From Catenovulum agarivorans DS-2 (GTDB taxonomy: Bacteria; Pseudomonadota; Gammaproteobacteria; Enterobacterales; Alteromonadaceae): a DNA stretch of 64,000 bases. Of the stretch, positions 9,803 to 17,858 are shown in pieces. Where the stretch lies: positions 1-64,000 of the forward strand of contig NZ_ARZY01000017.1 of NCBI RefSeq assembly GCF_000568405.1, in the 5' to 3' direction. The translations under genes and the position numbers were made by a program. Each line of letters starts with the position of its first letter. Within the stretch, counting starts at the first letter, position 1. The notes under the pieces are model-generated. The model was not told the DNA's origin. It made no database searches and worked only from the letters and a program-made list of their open reading frames with translations.

Positions 9803-10992
9803 TCCATTACACTAAACGGCCGCACAACATCACCTGCTTGAATATTGGCCAACAGCTCTTTGTTTTGGCTGACTGCAATCGCAGATTGCCCATATACCTG
9901 AGTTACTTCGATTTGATGGCGACTTACAATAAAATGTGGGCGGCTAATGCCGTTCTTATCGACAAAGCTAGCTTGATGTAAAATGGTGAAAATATCACCA
10001 GCTTGCACATTGTTGTTTCGGCCTAAATTAAATCGCACCTGATGTGCATCCACATCAATAATGCGAGCTTTAGCTGAGACGCAGGCCAACGAACCATCTA
10101 TTTCAGCCACTGCCTTTGCAACAGATTGTTGAATAATTTGTCCATAGGCACTGTACCAAAATCGTCGGCTCGTTAGGTCAACACGTTGTTTTAAATCAAA
10201 CTCCCACATGGTTTGAGCAAAATAGTCAAATTGTTGCAAACGCTCGCCAGTTAATGCGTCATGCAAATACAAACGCATTTCAAAAAACCTTTCTGCCGTT
10301 TCATTGCTCAACCATTGAGTTAATTTATTAGATGTGCTGCCAATTGATAGATCAACCAACTCACCTGAGATCACCAGTTGGCTGTCAGTTTGACGGGCAA
10401 TTTGTTGCAATATTACCGGAGCTTGGTTACTCGAAACCTGATCTTTTTTATTTTCTTGCGTATCTAAAATGGGGTTTTGGTAAAAGTCTCTGACTTCGAC
10501 ATTTTGACTGTGGCTTGTCATTTTTTGATAAATCTGTTCACCTAGGACCATTCCGAGCTGATACAATCCACCAATTTTCGCATGTTCGTTGTGCCTGATT
10601 TGCAGCGGCAGCACCGTGATGGCTTTTTTGTAATCTGAGGCATAACATTGCCGAGTATCGGCAAATATGTCTGCGCGGACTGTCACCGATAGCTCACCCT
10701 TATGTATGGTTTCGTCTAGCAGCTCAATTTCATTGACCACGCCACTAGAGCGAACCATAAACATATCTTGAGTCAATAAACCGTTGGTGACTTGTTGTGA
10801 GCTCGTAATAGAAGCTCCGGAAAATAACAGTGTTTGTTTTACCGCTTCTTCTATTGCTGCTTGGCGGGCTTGTGCTATGTTGCCATTAATCACTCGGCTA
10901 GAAGCGCTAGCCTGATACCATGCCGCAGTTGCTGAGGCTGTGCAAATTAACGACAAAAGCATACCGTAGATTATATTGGTCAAAATTTTCAT
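9799..10992 (-). CDS. flgT: Flagellar assembly protein FlgT (H-ring)
   Basis: A 397-residue periplasmic protein like Vibrio FlgT, which forms the H ring around the basal body of sheathed polar flagella and helps recruit MotX/MotY. The start is the ATG at 10992, preceded by AAAGGTAG. It gives a clean signal peptide (MKILTNIIYGMLLSLICTA...SATA), whereas the longer TTG start at 11013 does not. The mature N-terminus has the NGNIAQARQAAIEEAVKQTLL segment of FlgT domain 1, and the C-terminal third looks like the beta-rich FlgT-C domain. It is divergent from flgO and has two candidate sigma-54 promoters upstream. Confidence 0.9.
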   Translation of the reverse strand: MKILTNIIYGMLLSLICTASATAAWYQASASSRVINGNIAQARQAAIEEAVKQTLLFSGASITSSQQVTNGLLTQDMFMVRSSGVVNEIELLDETIHKGELSVTVRADIFADTRQCYASDYKKAITVLPLQIRHNEHAKIGGLYQLGMVLGEQIYQKMTSHSQNVEVRDFYQNPILDTQENKKDQVSSNQAPVILQQIARQTDSQLVISGELVDLSIGSTSNKLTQWLSNETAERFFEMRLYLHDALTGERLQQFDYFAQTMWEFDLKQRVDLTSRRFWYSAYGQIIQQSVAKAVAEIDGSLACVSAKARIIDVDAHQVRFNLGRNNNVQAGDIFTILHQASFVDKNGISRPHFIVSRHQIEVTQVYGQSAIAVSQNKELLANIQAGDVVRPFSVMD

Positions 10993-11073
10993 TATTCGAC
11001 TACCTTTAGCCAACAGTCATTTTATTGACGGTTTTTTAGATAATTGACGGATTGATGTTGATTGCTAGAGTAA

Positions 11074-11089
11074 AGCTAAGATTGTGCCA
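11074..11089 (-). promoter_or_regulatory. Candidate sigma-54 promoter, flgT (proximal)
   Basis: On the minus strand TGGCAC-N5-TAGCT has the correct GG-to-GC spacing for sigma-54 and lies about 80 bp before the flgT ATG. The -24 box is perfect, but the -12 box has TAGC instead of TTGC. Confidence 0.45.
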
Positions 11090-11191
11090 ATCTCTCAAAT
11101 AAATAATAAAAGTACTCGCGCCCCGAGTTATCAAGCGGTTAGCGCATTTACCTGCACGCTGGCAAATTTTATCCACGGAGAACTTTAATAT

Positions 11192-11207
11192 TGGAATCAT
11201 TTTTGCA
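11192..11207 (+). promoter_or_regulatory. Candidate sigma-54 promoter, flgO operon
   Basis: TGGAAT-N5-TTGCA with correct -24/-12 spacing, 35 bp before the flgO start. It overlaps a minus-strand sigma-54-like site at the shared TGCA. Confidence 0.55.
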
Positions 11208-11219
11208 GTGATTCTGCCA
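11204..11219 (-). promoter_or_regulatory. Candidate sigma-54 promoter, flgT (distal)
   Basis: The minus strand reads TGGCAG-N5-CTGCA with correct spacing. Its -12 region shares bases with the plus-strand flgO promoter, so both could not be bound at once. Confidence 0.45.
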
Positions 11220-11241
11220 GAAACAAATTTAGGTAATTTTT

Positions 11242-11931
11242 GTGGGCGTTATTATGGCAAGGCTTTATTCATCTTCTTTAACAGCTGCGATTGCTATCAG
11301 TTTATTTGCGACAGGGTGTGCATATAAATCAAGTCACAGCTATGCAGTGCCAGAACAACAGTCGTCTGATATGACTGAATATTATCAACCGAACGTCAGT
11401 AAACTATCCATTAAAGCATACGCATATATGTTAGCTGACGAGCTTTTAGCTGATCTCAACCCACAAAATTTGTATGGTAATGTGGCTGTCACCCACTTTG
11501 TCAGTCAAGCGGATAGAAAGATGATCCAAGGGCAGGGGCACCCATTGAAAGCTTTAGGCGGGCAATTGGAAGAAAGCTTTATTTATGAGCTGCAAAAACG
11601 TGGTTATTCGGTTATCGACTTTAAGCTAACCGGCAAGATAAAAGTTGGTGAACAATCCGATCAAATATGGAGTCGGGACATTGAGCAGTTGACTGCTGAT
11701 ATTGATGTTAGATATTTATTGTCTGGTACATTGGTGATGCATCAAAACGGCGCGGTTGTAAATGTGCGTATGATGGATAGTGCCAACAAACAAGTTATTG
11801 CGTCAGCACAAGGGTTTGTGCCACACAATGTATTTTATTCAAGCCAAGACGTGATGACTCAAGATGGCATGTTAATCCATAGAGGTGAACGCGCACGAGT
11901 TCCAAAGGTCAGTGGAGTTGAAAATGACTAA
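11242..11931 (+). CDS. flgO: FlgO-family flagellar outer-membrane lipoprotein
   Basis: A 229-residue lipoprotein. A signal peptide ends in the lipobox LFATGC (Cys about residue 26), followed by the FlgO domain, including the Lys/Asp-rich IEQLTADIDVRYLLSGTL core. Vibrio FlgO is an outer-membrane flagellar protein needed for full motility. The GTG start is taken because AGGT lies 7 bp before it; the ATG 12 bp downstream is a possible alternative. It overlaps flgP by 8 bp and sits in the flgT-flgO-flgP neighbourhood typical of vibrios and alteromonads. Confidence 0.87.
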   Translation: MGVIMARLYSSSLTAAIAISLFATGCAYKSSHSYAVPEQQSSDMTEYYQPNVSKLSIKAYAYMLADELLADLNPQNLYGNVAVTHFVSQADRKMIQGQGHPLKALGGQLEESFIYELQKRGYSVIDFKLTGKIKVGEQSDQIWSRDIEQLTADIDVRYLLSGTLVMHQNGAVVNVRMMDSANKQVIASAQGFVPHNVFYSSQDVMTQDGMLIHRGERARVPKVSGVEND

Positions 11932-12394
11932 ACACTTTTTATGGTTGATTGGCCTGTTCGTTATGGCGGGTTGTCAAAATACAGTCCCTAGCGTTGAAAT
12001 CAATAAACATTATCAATGGCAATACGATTTACCCGAACAGGACTACATTGTTTCTGCTGTTGGTTACGCGCCAATAGACAGCCAAATTGGTCAAGATAAA
12101 TCAACTAAAATGGTTAAAGCGATTAAAGCGTCTAAACTGGATGCATATCGAGATTTAACTGAAAAAGTTCATGGTTATAAGTTAAATAGCCAAGTTAAAG
12201 TGAGTGATTTGGTACTTGGTAATGAAAGTGTCAGGGCATCAGTTCAAGGTGTCATAAAAGGCGCTCGTATTATTAAAACTTACCACTTAGATGGTGTATA
12301 CATTACTGAACTAGAATTAAACTTGCGCGATTTGTATCGTATAAGAGCCTTTACCAATGGGCAAACCCGCATCATTGATGCGCGTTACCATTAA
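11924..12394 (+). CDS. flgP: FlgP flagellar outer-membrane lipoprotein
   Basis: A 156-residue lipoprotein. The start at 11924 (GGAG just upstream) gives a signal peptide with the lipobox VMAGC. The longer reading from 11885 lacks a signal peptide and only overlaps flgO. The mature part carries the FlgP/LPP20-like fold: YIVSAVGYAPI, the KAIKASKLDAYRDLTEKVHG helix, then SVQGVIKGARIIKTYHLDGVYITELEL. FlgP proteins form or support the outer-membrane-associated rings of polar flagella. Its start codon lies inside the end of flgO, so the two are translationally coupled. Confidence 0.88.
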   Translation: MTKHFLWLIGLFVMAGCQNTVPSVEINKHYQWQYDLPEQDYIVSAVGYAPIDSQIGQDKSTKMVKAIKASKLDAYRDLTEKVHGYKLNSQVKVSDLVLGNESVRASVQGVIKGARIIKTYHLDGVYITELELNLRDLYRIRAFTNGQTRIIDARYH

Positions 12395-12426
12395 CTGGCA
12401 ACTTTCGATTTGAAAGTGAGGATATT

Positions 12427-13122
12427 ATGAAAAAGTCAAAAATTATCACCCCATTTGTTTCACTACTTGCGTTGTCTGCTTGTCAAATAACAACACCTTG
12501 GCAAGCGCAAGATTCTATTGAAGCGCAAACCGATAAAACTTTATTGCTAGAAAATTTCAATGGTCATCAAGACCCGGCACTGTTGAATCATTGGGCGCGC
12601 GATCCTCACAGATTTTTAAATCAACAAAATAGCCATATTCGTTCAGATACACGTTTGGCCATTAGTGATTATGTTGAAGCTATGGCAATCAAACTGATAA
12701 AAAATATGCGCTACGTTACCGATAAAACACCTGTAGCTGTTGCTAGTTTTGTCCCTGTAGATTCCAATTTAGAAGAAACTAATTTATTTGGTATTCATTT
12801 AGCTGAGAGCTTTCAACATCAAGCAATGGTGTTAGGTTTGTCGGTTGTTGACTATAAAGCGACTGGAACCATTCGGGTGACTGAAACAGGTGACTTTGCG
12901 TTGAGCCGTGATATTGATGAGTTACGTCAATGGCACCCCATAGAATATGTGCTAACGGGTACCTTTACCTATAAAGATAATGGTGTTGAAGTGGTTGCTC
13001 GTATGGTCGGTATTGAATCTCGTGCTATTGTTGCCTCTTCGCAAGGCTTTATCCCACACAATGTGGCTCAGCAACTGATGTCGAGCAAACAAAAGGATGG
13101 TATTAAGTTAGTGAAAGAGTAA
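12427..13122 (+). CDS. Second FlgO-like lipoprotein
   Basis: A 231-residue paralogue of the flgO product two genes upstream. The lipobox is LSAC (Cys about residue 19). The FlgO-domain core aligns across the pair: GTIRVTETGDFALSRDIDEL against GKIKVGEQSDQIWSRDIEQL, EYVLTGTFTYKDNGVEVVARMV against RYLLSGTLVMHQNGAVVNVRMM, and both have QGF[IV]PHNV. It is the third gene of the flgO-flgP operon, 32 bp after flgP with GTGAGG before the ATG. It probably forms part of the same outer-membrane flagellar structure; a specialised role is unknown. Confidence 0.82.
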   Translation: MKKSKIITPFVSLLALSACQITTPWQAQDSIEAQTDKTLLLENFNGHQDPALLNHWARDPHRFLNQQNSHIRSDTRLAISDYVEAMAIKLIKNMRYVTDKTPVAVASFVPVDSNLEETNLFGIHLAESFQHQAMVLGLSVVDYKATGTIRVTETGDFALSRDIDELRQWHPIEYVLTGTFTYKDNGVEVVARMVGIESRAIVASSQGFIPHNVAQQLMSSKQKDGIKLVKE

Positions 13123-13293
13123 GTTGCAGGTGCGCTGGTGTGCTGTTTTTATGCTGGCGCGAAATTAGTAGCGGTTGTAATTAAAGCAACAGCAATTCAA
13201 TTGCCACTGGAAGAATAGCTAATCCTTTTCTAAAGCGAGGTTTTCAAAAGTGTGGGGTCGTTGTTCTGCAAAAGAACACAACTTTAATAAGAA

Positions 13294-13719
13294 CTAAGCT
13301 TTAATACCTTTACCCAAGGTTTGGGTTTGTGCCTGACCTTGTTTGTCGTAAGTCATAGCATCGGCATTTTTCAGCGCTAGAATAGATTGTTTTAAGCGTT
13401 GGACATTATTCAAGCTGGTGCGAATCACTCGTTCATTAATCGCATTTTTATTTTTGACTTCGGCCAGTGTGTTTTCAATTTGCTCCACTTTGGCGGCAAA
13501 ATCATCTTGTGCTTTCAATTGTTCTAAATCTGCCAGTTCAGAGATAGATTTGTCCGTTTGTTGAATTTGATCAATTAACGCATTTTTACTTTGCGCGATT
13601 TGGTAAACCTCATCGGCTTGACGACTTTTAAACGCAGACAGCTCCTGCTCCAATAAAATAATTAATTGGTTTAAGTTGTCTTGTTGTTGTTGCAATAACT
13701 CAACTGCGTTTACTGTCAT
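13294..13719 (-). CDS. flgN: Flagellar export chaperone FlgN
   Basis: A 141-residue, almost wholly helical, Gln/Leu/Lys-rich protein of the FlgN family, the cytoplasmic chaperone for the hook-filament junction proteins FlgK and FlgL. The pattern LLQQQQDNLNQLIILLEQELSAF and the downstream coiled coil are typical. Its ATG lies one base after the flgM stop, so the pair is co-translated. The position next to flgM and flgA is the usual gammaproteobacterial order. Confidence 0.88.
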   Translation of the reverse strand: MTVNAVELLQQQQDNLNQLIILLEQELSAFKSRQADEVYQIAQSKNALIDQIQQTDKSISELADLEQLKAQDDFAAKVEQIENTLAEVKNKNAINERVIRTSLNNVQRLKQSILALKNADAMTYDKQGQAQTQTLGKGIKA

Positions 13720-13720
13720 C

Positions 13721-14050
13721 TTATAAACCGAAAAGTTTACCTTCGCTTGCGATAATGTTAGCAGCTAATTTCTCTGCATTCACTTTGTATTCGCCAGACT
13801 CTATGGCTTTTTTTAACTTGTCCACTTTTTCTTGATCAAATCCAGAGGCGTTATTTGCCTTTTTGTTTAAATTATTCAAGTTCTGTGCAGTTTGAGTAAG
13901 TGACACAGAGTCTTGACGCGGCGCAGTTGTTTGCGCTGCTTGCGTATTGGTTTGGTTGGCTGTTTGCTGGCCTTGTTGCGCTTTTTGTTGCGCCTCTGCC
14001 GCGGCTTTACCAACCTGATTATTGTTCAGATTGTTTACATTAATAGCCAT
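13721..14050 (-). CDS. flgM: Anti-sigma-28 factor FlgM
   Basis: A 109-residue FlgM. It has a flexible Gln/Ala/Thr-rich N-terminal half and a C-terminal sigma-28-binding half (DQEKVDKLKKAIESGEYKVNAEKLAANII) matching the family. FlgM holds FliA inactive until the hook is complete and is then exported. A near-consensus sigma-28 promoter lies directly upstream, giving the usual feedback. The polar N-terminal segment (residues 18-45, rich in Q, T and A) is low-complexity. Confidence 0.93.
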   Translation of the reverse strand: MAINVNNLNNNQVGKAAAEAQQKAQQGQQTANQTNTQAAQTTAPRQDSVSLTQTAQNLNNLNKKANNASGFDQEKVDKLKKAIESGEYKVNAEKLAANIIASEGKLFGL

Positions 14051-14082
14051 AATTCTTACCTAAAAATTTAACTTCACTATCT

Positions 14083-14109
14083 GTATCGGCCATCAGTTTA
14101 AAAACTTTA
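14083..14109 (-). promoter_or_regulatory. Sigma-28 promoter of flgM-flgN
   Basis: The minus strand reads TAAAGTTT-N11-GCCGATAC, a near-perfect FliA promoter, about 33 bp before the flgM start. It lies between flgA and flgM, so flgMN can be expressed late, independently of flgA. Confidence 0.85.
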
Positions 14110-14126
14110 GCACTTAATAGCGAGTT

Positions 14127-14816
14127 TTATAAAAAAATCTGCACCTCAGATACAGAACTAACGCGTCCTTGAACAACTCGATTAGAACTGCGGTTTCTCA
14201 CACTAACGGTATCGCCATAACTGCCATCAGACAGGGCAATGCCCGTTGTTTTTACACTTAAGTTGTTGGATACCGCTTCTATTGTAACCAGTTCTCCTTG
14301 ACAGACAAAACAAATATTTCTACTAATTATAGCTTCACCTGAGCGAATTTGCCTTTTTGCTTTACTGCCAACTATGCTTTTTATATCGGCAATAAAGCCA
14401 TTTCTTGAACGGTTTTTTTCTATCATGGCTACTTTTAGATCTTGTTGTGTGATGGTTTGCCCAGATTCAATATATGTTTCCGCGACGATAACTGGTGTCA
14501 TAATTTTGACTTGAACAGGAATGTACATGCCCCAACCATTCTCGCCTTCACAACGAATACGCACAGTCATATTTTTAGAATATGGATTAAAATTTGGTAC
14601 TTGAGCGGTCACTTCAGTATCACATGGTTGAATGTTCAGGCGACTGTCTATCGGCGAGGCAAATGCTTGTAACTCCTCGTCAGCTTGCGCTGGGTAGATG
14701 GATATCGCATGCTCTTCAGCCAATTGCTCGAGTTGTTTTTTGTTGTATACATTCGCCATTGTCGTAAAAGACATTATACTGAATAGAGGCATTAGCAAAC
14801 AGAGACTCAATTTCAT
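14127..14816 (-). CDS. flgA: FlgA, flagellar P-ring assembly chaperone
   Basis: A 229-residue periplasmic FlgA, which assists FlgI polymerisation into the P ring. The ATG at 14816 is preferred over the GTG 30 bp upstream: AAGGTAC precedes it and it gives a signal peptide ending near MSFTTMA. The SAF-domain part is seen in ESGQTITQQDLKVAMIEKNR and GSKAKRQIRSGEAI; the end GRVSSVSEVQIFL is typical. It is transcribed away from cheV, with a sigma-54-like promoter about 140 bp upstream. Confidence 0.92.
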   Translation of the reverse strand: MKLSLCLLMPLFSIMSFTTMANVYNKKQLEQLAEEHAISIYPAQADEELQAFASPIDSRLNIQPCDTEVTAQVPNFNPYSKNMTVRIRCEGENGWGMYIPVQVKIMTPVIVAETYIESGQTITQQDLKVAMIEKNRSRNGFIADIKSIVGSKAKRQIRSGEAIISRNICFVCQGELVTIEAVSNNLSVKTTGIALSDGSYGDTVSVRNRSSNRVVQGRVSSVSEVQIFL

Positions 14817-14948
14817 AATTTGTACCTTACTAATTTTAAGTTCCACTTTTTTAATATTCGACTATGCTTAATTTGAAAAAAGCGTTATAAATGAATCTAA
14901 TATCTGTCAAATATTTGTTGGTATGGTAACTTTTAATGTTATTGGGGT

Positions 14949-14975
14949 TAAGTTAGGCAAACTTTGTGCCGAAAC
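14949..14975 (+). promoter_or_regulatory. Sigma-28-like promoter, cheV
   Basis: TAAGTTAG-N11-GCCGAAAC resembles the FliA consensus (TAAAGTTT-N11-GCCGATAA), with the GCCGA core intact and correct spacing, about 50 bp before the cheV ATG. It fully overlaps the sigma-54-like site on the other strand. Confidence 0.5.
14957..14972 (-). promoter_or_regulatory. Sigma-54 promoter of flgA
   Basis: The minus strand reads CGGCAC-N5-TTGC, with GG and GC correctly spaced, about 140 bp upstream of flgA. It occupies the same bases as the plus-strand cheV promoter. Confidence 0.6.
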
Positions 14976-15024
14976 TATTAGAAACATTGTTGCTATCTAG
15001 CGTTATTAAATTCTGGAGATAAAA

Positions 15025-15954
15025 ATGGCCGGAGTACTAGATTCCGTAAATCAGAGAACACAGCTTGTTGGTCAAAATAGGCTTGAACTACTGTTGTTTA
15101 AACTACAAGGTCAACAAAGGTTTGGCATTAATGTGTTTAAAGTACGGGAGGTACTACAGTGTCCAAAACTGACTTCATTGCCCAAACGCAATAAATTTAT
15201 TCGTGGTGTAGCGCATATTCGTGGACAAACCATTTCGGTTATTGATCTTGGCATGGCCACAGGTGGACGAGCAATCCAAAATACCGAAGACTGTTTTATT
15301 GTTATTGCCGAATATAATCGCTCCGTTCAAGGCTTTTTAGTTTCATCAGTCGAGCGCATTATTAACATCAATTGGGAATCTATTATGCCGCCACCAAAGG
15401 GGGCGGGTCGATATAGCTATTTAACAGCTGTCACTGAAGTTGATAAAGAATTGGTAGAGATTCTTGATGTCGAGAAAATTCTCCATGAAATAATGCCGAT
15501 AGATGCTGAAGTAAGTAAAGAGGTGTTAGACGCTAACCCAATTGTCAAAGATTTCACCAATAAGGTGTTGTTTATTGCAGATGACTCTTCGGTTGCTCGA
15601 AATCAGGTTAAGCGAGCGCTTGAAGGTTTAGGTATTGATATGCAATTGGCGATTAACGGCAAAGATGCTCTGATAAAACTCAACGAATTAGCGCAAGAAA
15701 CAGGTGATGTAACTGATAAAGTCGCTCTGCTAATCTCTGATATTGAAATGCCTGAAATGGATGGCTATACCTTGACCGCTGAAATCAAAAATAATCCTAA
15801 ACTTAAAAATCTCCACGTGATCTTACACACTTCGTTAAGTGGGGTATTTAATCACGCAATGGTCGATAAAGTAGGAGCTGATGACTTTATTGCAAAGTTT
15901 AATCCAGATGAACTAGCTGGAGCAGTGCAAAAATGGTTGAACGTGGACAATTAG
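15025..15954 (+). CDS. cheV: Chemotaxis coupling protein CheV
   Basis: A 309-residue CheW-receiver fusion. The CheW-like domain (about 20-160) includes RFGINVFKVREVLQ and HIRGQTISVIDL. The receiver domain (about 180-305) has the acidic pair DD (186-187), phosphoacceptor Asp239 in LLISDIEMPEMDG, and a HTS block. CheV couples receptors to CheA and allows phosphorylation-dependent adaptation. GGAG precedes the ATG. cheR follows 9 bp later; this cheV-cheR-flgB order is usual in polar-flagellum clusters. Confidence 0.94.
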   Translation: MAGVLDSVNQRTQLVGQNRLELLLFKLQGQQRFGINVFKVREVLQCPKLTSLPKRNKFIRGVAHIRGQTISVIDLGMATGGRAIQNTEDCFIVIAEYNRSVQGFLVSSVERIININWESIMPPPKGAGRYSYLTAVTEVDKELVEILDVEKILHEIMPIDAEVSKEVLDANPIVKDFTNKVLFIADDSSVARNQVKRALEGLGIDMQLAINGKDALIKLNELAQETGDVTDKVALLISDIEMPEMDGYTLTAEIKNNPKLKNLHVILHTSLSGVFNHAMVDKVGADDFIAKFNPDELAGAVQKWLNVDN

Positions 15955-15963
15955 GAATTTTGT

Positions 15964-16791
15964 GTGTTAGATAAAACCATTGGAACTGACGACTACAACA
16001 AATTTTGTACCTTTTTAGAACATCAGTGCGGAATTGTTCTAGGGGGGAATAAACAATATTTGGTTAAAAGCCGATTGTCGCCACTATTATCCAAATTTAA
16101 AGCGCAAAGCTTGGGGGAAATTGTTACTCGAGCGATGAACATTACCGAACGACAGTTACGAGCGGCTGTTGTTGACGCGATGACAACCAATGAAACCTTA
16201 TGGTTTCGTGATTCATATCCATTTGAAGTGTTAGCAAAAGACATCTTTCCTAACTATGATAATAAATCGGTTAAGATATGGTCGGCTGCTTCTTCATCAG
16301 GGCAAGAACCGTATTCAATCGCGATGACAGCGTTAGAATATCAGCAGCGTAGAAGAACAAGTGGCCGTGTTTCTATTCTAGGAACAGACATATCCCCCTC
16401 GATGCTAGAAATATGTAAAAGTGGCGTTTATGATTCACTCGCTCTAGCAAGGGGGTTATCCCCGCAACGCAAGCAACAATTTTTTGAGCCATGTGCAGAA
16501 GCTGGGACGATGAAACTTCGAGATAATGTACGTAACCTAGTTAATTTCAGGCAAATGAATTTGTTAGATAGTTATTCGCTATTGGGCAAGTTCGATATTA
16601 TCTTTTGCCGTAACGTACTGATTTATTTTTCCGCTGAAAACAAAAGTAAAATACTTCGGCAGTTTGCCCAAGCTTTAAATCCTGATGGTTATTTGTTTTT
16701 GGGGGCTTCAGAATCTATTACTGGGTTAAGTGATGATTTTGAAATGCAGCGTTGTAACCCTGGTATTGTTTACCGACCCAAGAAAAAATAG
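15964..16791 (+). CDS. cheR: Chemoreceptor methyltransferase CheR
   Basis: A 275-residue S-adenosylmethionine-dependent glutamate O-methyltransferase acting on chemoreceptors. The N-terminal helical domain (1-75) is followed by the Rossmann domain with WSAASSSGQEPYSIAM, the ILGTDIS acidic block, and IIFCRNVLIYF. The start is GTG with AGGA about 8 bp upstream. It ends just before a strong intrinsic terminator, so cheV-cheR form a two-gene unit. Confidence 0.95.
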   Translation: MLDKTIGTDDYNKFCTFLEHQCGIVLGGNKQYLVKSRLSPLLSKFKAQSLGEIVTRAMNITERQLRAAVVDAMTTNETLWFRDSYPFEVLAKDIFPNYDNKSVKIWSAASSSGQEPYSIAMTALEYQQRRRTSGRVSILGTDISPSMLEICKSGVYDSLALARGLSPQRKQQFFEPCAEAGTMKLRDNVRNLVNFRQMNLLDSYSLLGKFDIIFCRNVLIYFSAENKSKILRQFAQALNPDGYLFLGASESITGLSDDFEMQRCNPGIVYRPKKK

Positions 16792-16813
16792 AGCGGCAAT
16801 CTTTGCCGCTTTT
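16792..16813 (+). terminator. Intrinsic terminator after cheR
   Basis: AGCGGCAA (16792-16799) pairs with TTGCCGCT (16803-16810) around TCT, followed by TTT. It begins directly after the cheR stop codon. Confidence 0.85.
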
Positions 16814-16958
16814 ACCTGCCGACATTAATTTACCTGTCTTTTTAAATCTATTTATTTGCTTTTAGCGCCGAAAATTCTTTAAAGGTTTAGTTTTAACCTT
16901 TTGATTTTTCATGTTTTTTGTTTTTGTTTGCTGTTTGGGAATAATAATTTTCTAATAT

Positions 16959-16974
16959 TGGCATTTAAGTTGCT
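16959..16974 (+). promoter_or_regulatory. Sigma-54 promoter of the flgB operon
   Basis: TGGCAT-N5-TTGCT with correct -24/-12 spacing, 33 bp before flgB. About 60 bp further upstream, AAAGGTT (16881-16887) and AACCTTT (16895-16901) form an inverted repeat that could bind an activator such as FlrC; that role is a guess. Confidence 0.8.
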
Positions 16975-17007
16975 TTGTCCTAAGTAAGTAATTTAGGAGA
17001 CAAAAAA

Positions 17008-17409
17008 ATGGCGATTTCGTTAGATAAAGCTTTTAGCGTACACCCTAAAGCGTTACAGCTGCGCATCGAACGCTCTGAAGTGCTCGCAAGCAATATAGCT
17101 AATGCTGATACCCCAGGGTACAAGGCACGCGATTTTGATTTTCAAGCAGCACTTGCTGGTGAGAGACGAAAATATACAAGTTCTTTAGAGCGCACTAACG
17201 AAAAGCACATCAATGTTCAGTCGACTATCAATGATGGTTTGCAATTTAGAACACCAGCTCAGCCAGACACTGGTGATGGCAATACGGTTGAATTGCAAGC
17301 CGAACGAAATGAATTTCTACAGAATCAATTACGCTTTAATGCCAGCGTTAAGTTTATGACTGACAAGATAACTGGTTTGAAAAAAGCAATTAATGGTGGG
17401 CAAGGCTAA
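17008..17409 (+). CDS. flgB: Flagellar proximal rod protein FlgB
   Basis: A 133-residue rod protein. The conserved rod/hook N-terminal signature is ASNIANADTPGYKARDFDF (residues 27-45), and the C-terminal helix EFLQNQLRFNASVKFMTDKI completes the family. FlgB sits at the MS-ring end of the rod. TAGGAG precedes the ATG. It is the first gene of the rod/hook operon and its stop overlaps the flgC start by one base (TAATG). Confidence 0.97.
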   Translation: MAISLDKAFSVHPKALQLRIERSEVLASNIANADTPGYKARDFDFQAALAGERRKYTSSLERTNEKHINVQSTINDGLQFRTPAQPDTGDGNTVELQAERNEFLQNQLRFNASVKFMTDKITGLKKAINGGQG

Positions 17410-17840
17410 TGAGTAGTTTATTTAATGTATTTGATATATCAGGCTCAGCAATGCGAGCACAATCAGTTCGCTTAAATACCACAGCGAGTAACTTATCGAA
17501 TGCCGATAGTGTTAGTTCATCGGTGGATCAGACCTACCGTGCTCGCCACCCAGTGTTTGCTGCTGAGATGTCACGAGCTTCTAGCAACATGGAAAATAGT
17601 GAAAATATTGGTGTTAAGGTAAAGGGTATTGTTGAAAGTGACAAACCGTTGACAGTTGAATACAACCCTAACCATCCAATGGCAGATAAAAATGGTTACA
17701 TTTATAAACCTAACGTAAATGTGATGGAAGAAATGGCAAATATGATTTCTGCTTCACGGGCTTATCAAACCAATATTCAAATTGCCGATAATGCGAAGAA
17801 AATGTTGTCTCGCACATTACAAATTGGCCAGGGTAAATAG
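17409..17840 (+). CDS. flgC: Flagellar proximal rod protein FlgC
   Basis: A 143-residue rod protein. The N-terminal FLG-bb-rod motif has TTASNLSNADSVSSS, a glycine- and proline-free variant typical of FlgC, and the C-terminal helix is VNVMEEMANMISASRAYQTNIQIADNAKKML. It is translationally coupled to flgB and followed by flgD after 18 bp. Confidence 0.97.
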   Translation: MSSLFNVFDISGSAMRAQSVRLNTTASNLSNADSVSSSVDQTYRARHPVFAAEMSRASSNMENSENIGVKVKGIVESDKPLTVEYNPNHPMADKNGYIYKPNVNVMEEMANMISASRAYQTNIQIADNAKKMLSRTLQIGQGK

Positions 17841-17858
17841 GGTTAGAGGTCTAGGCTT

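Noticed and set aside
13260-13281. Terminator for flgN
   Set aside because: Only a 5-bp GTTCT/AGAAC core forms and no T run follows; too weak to call.
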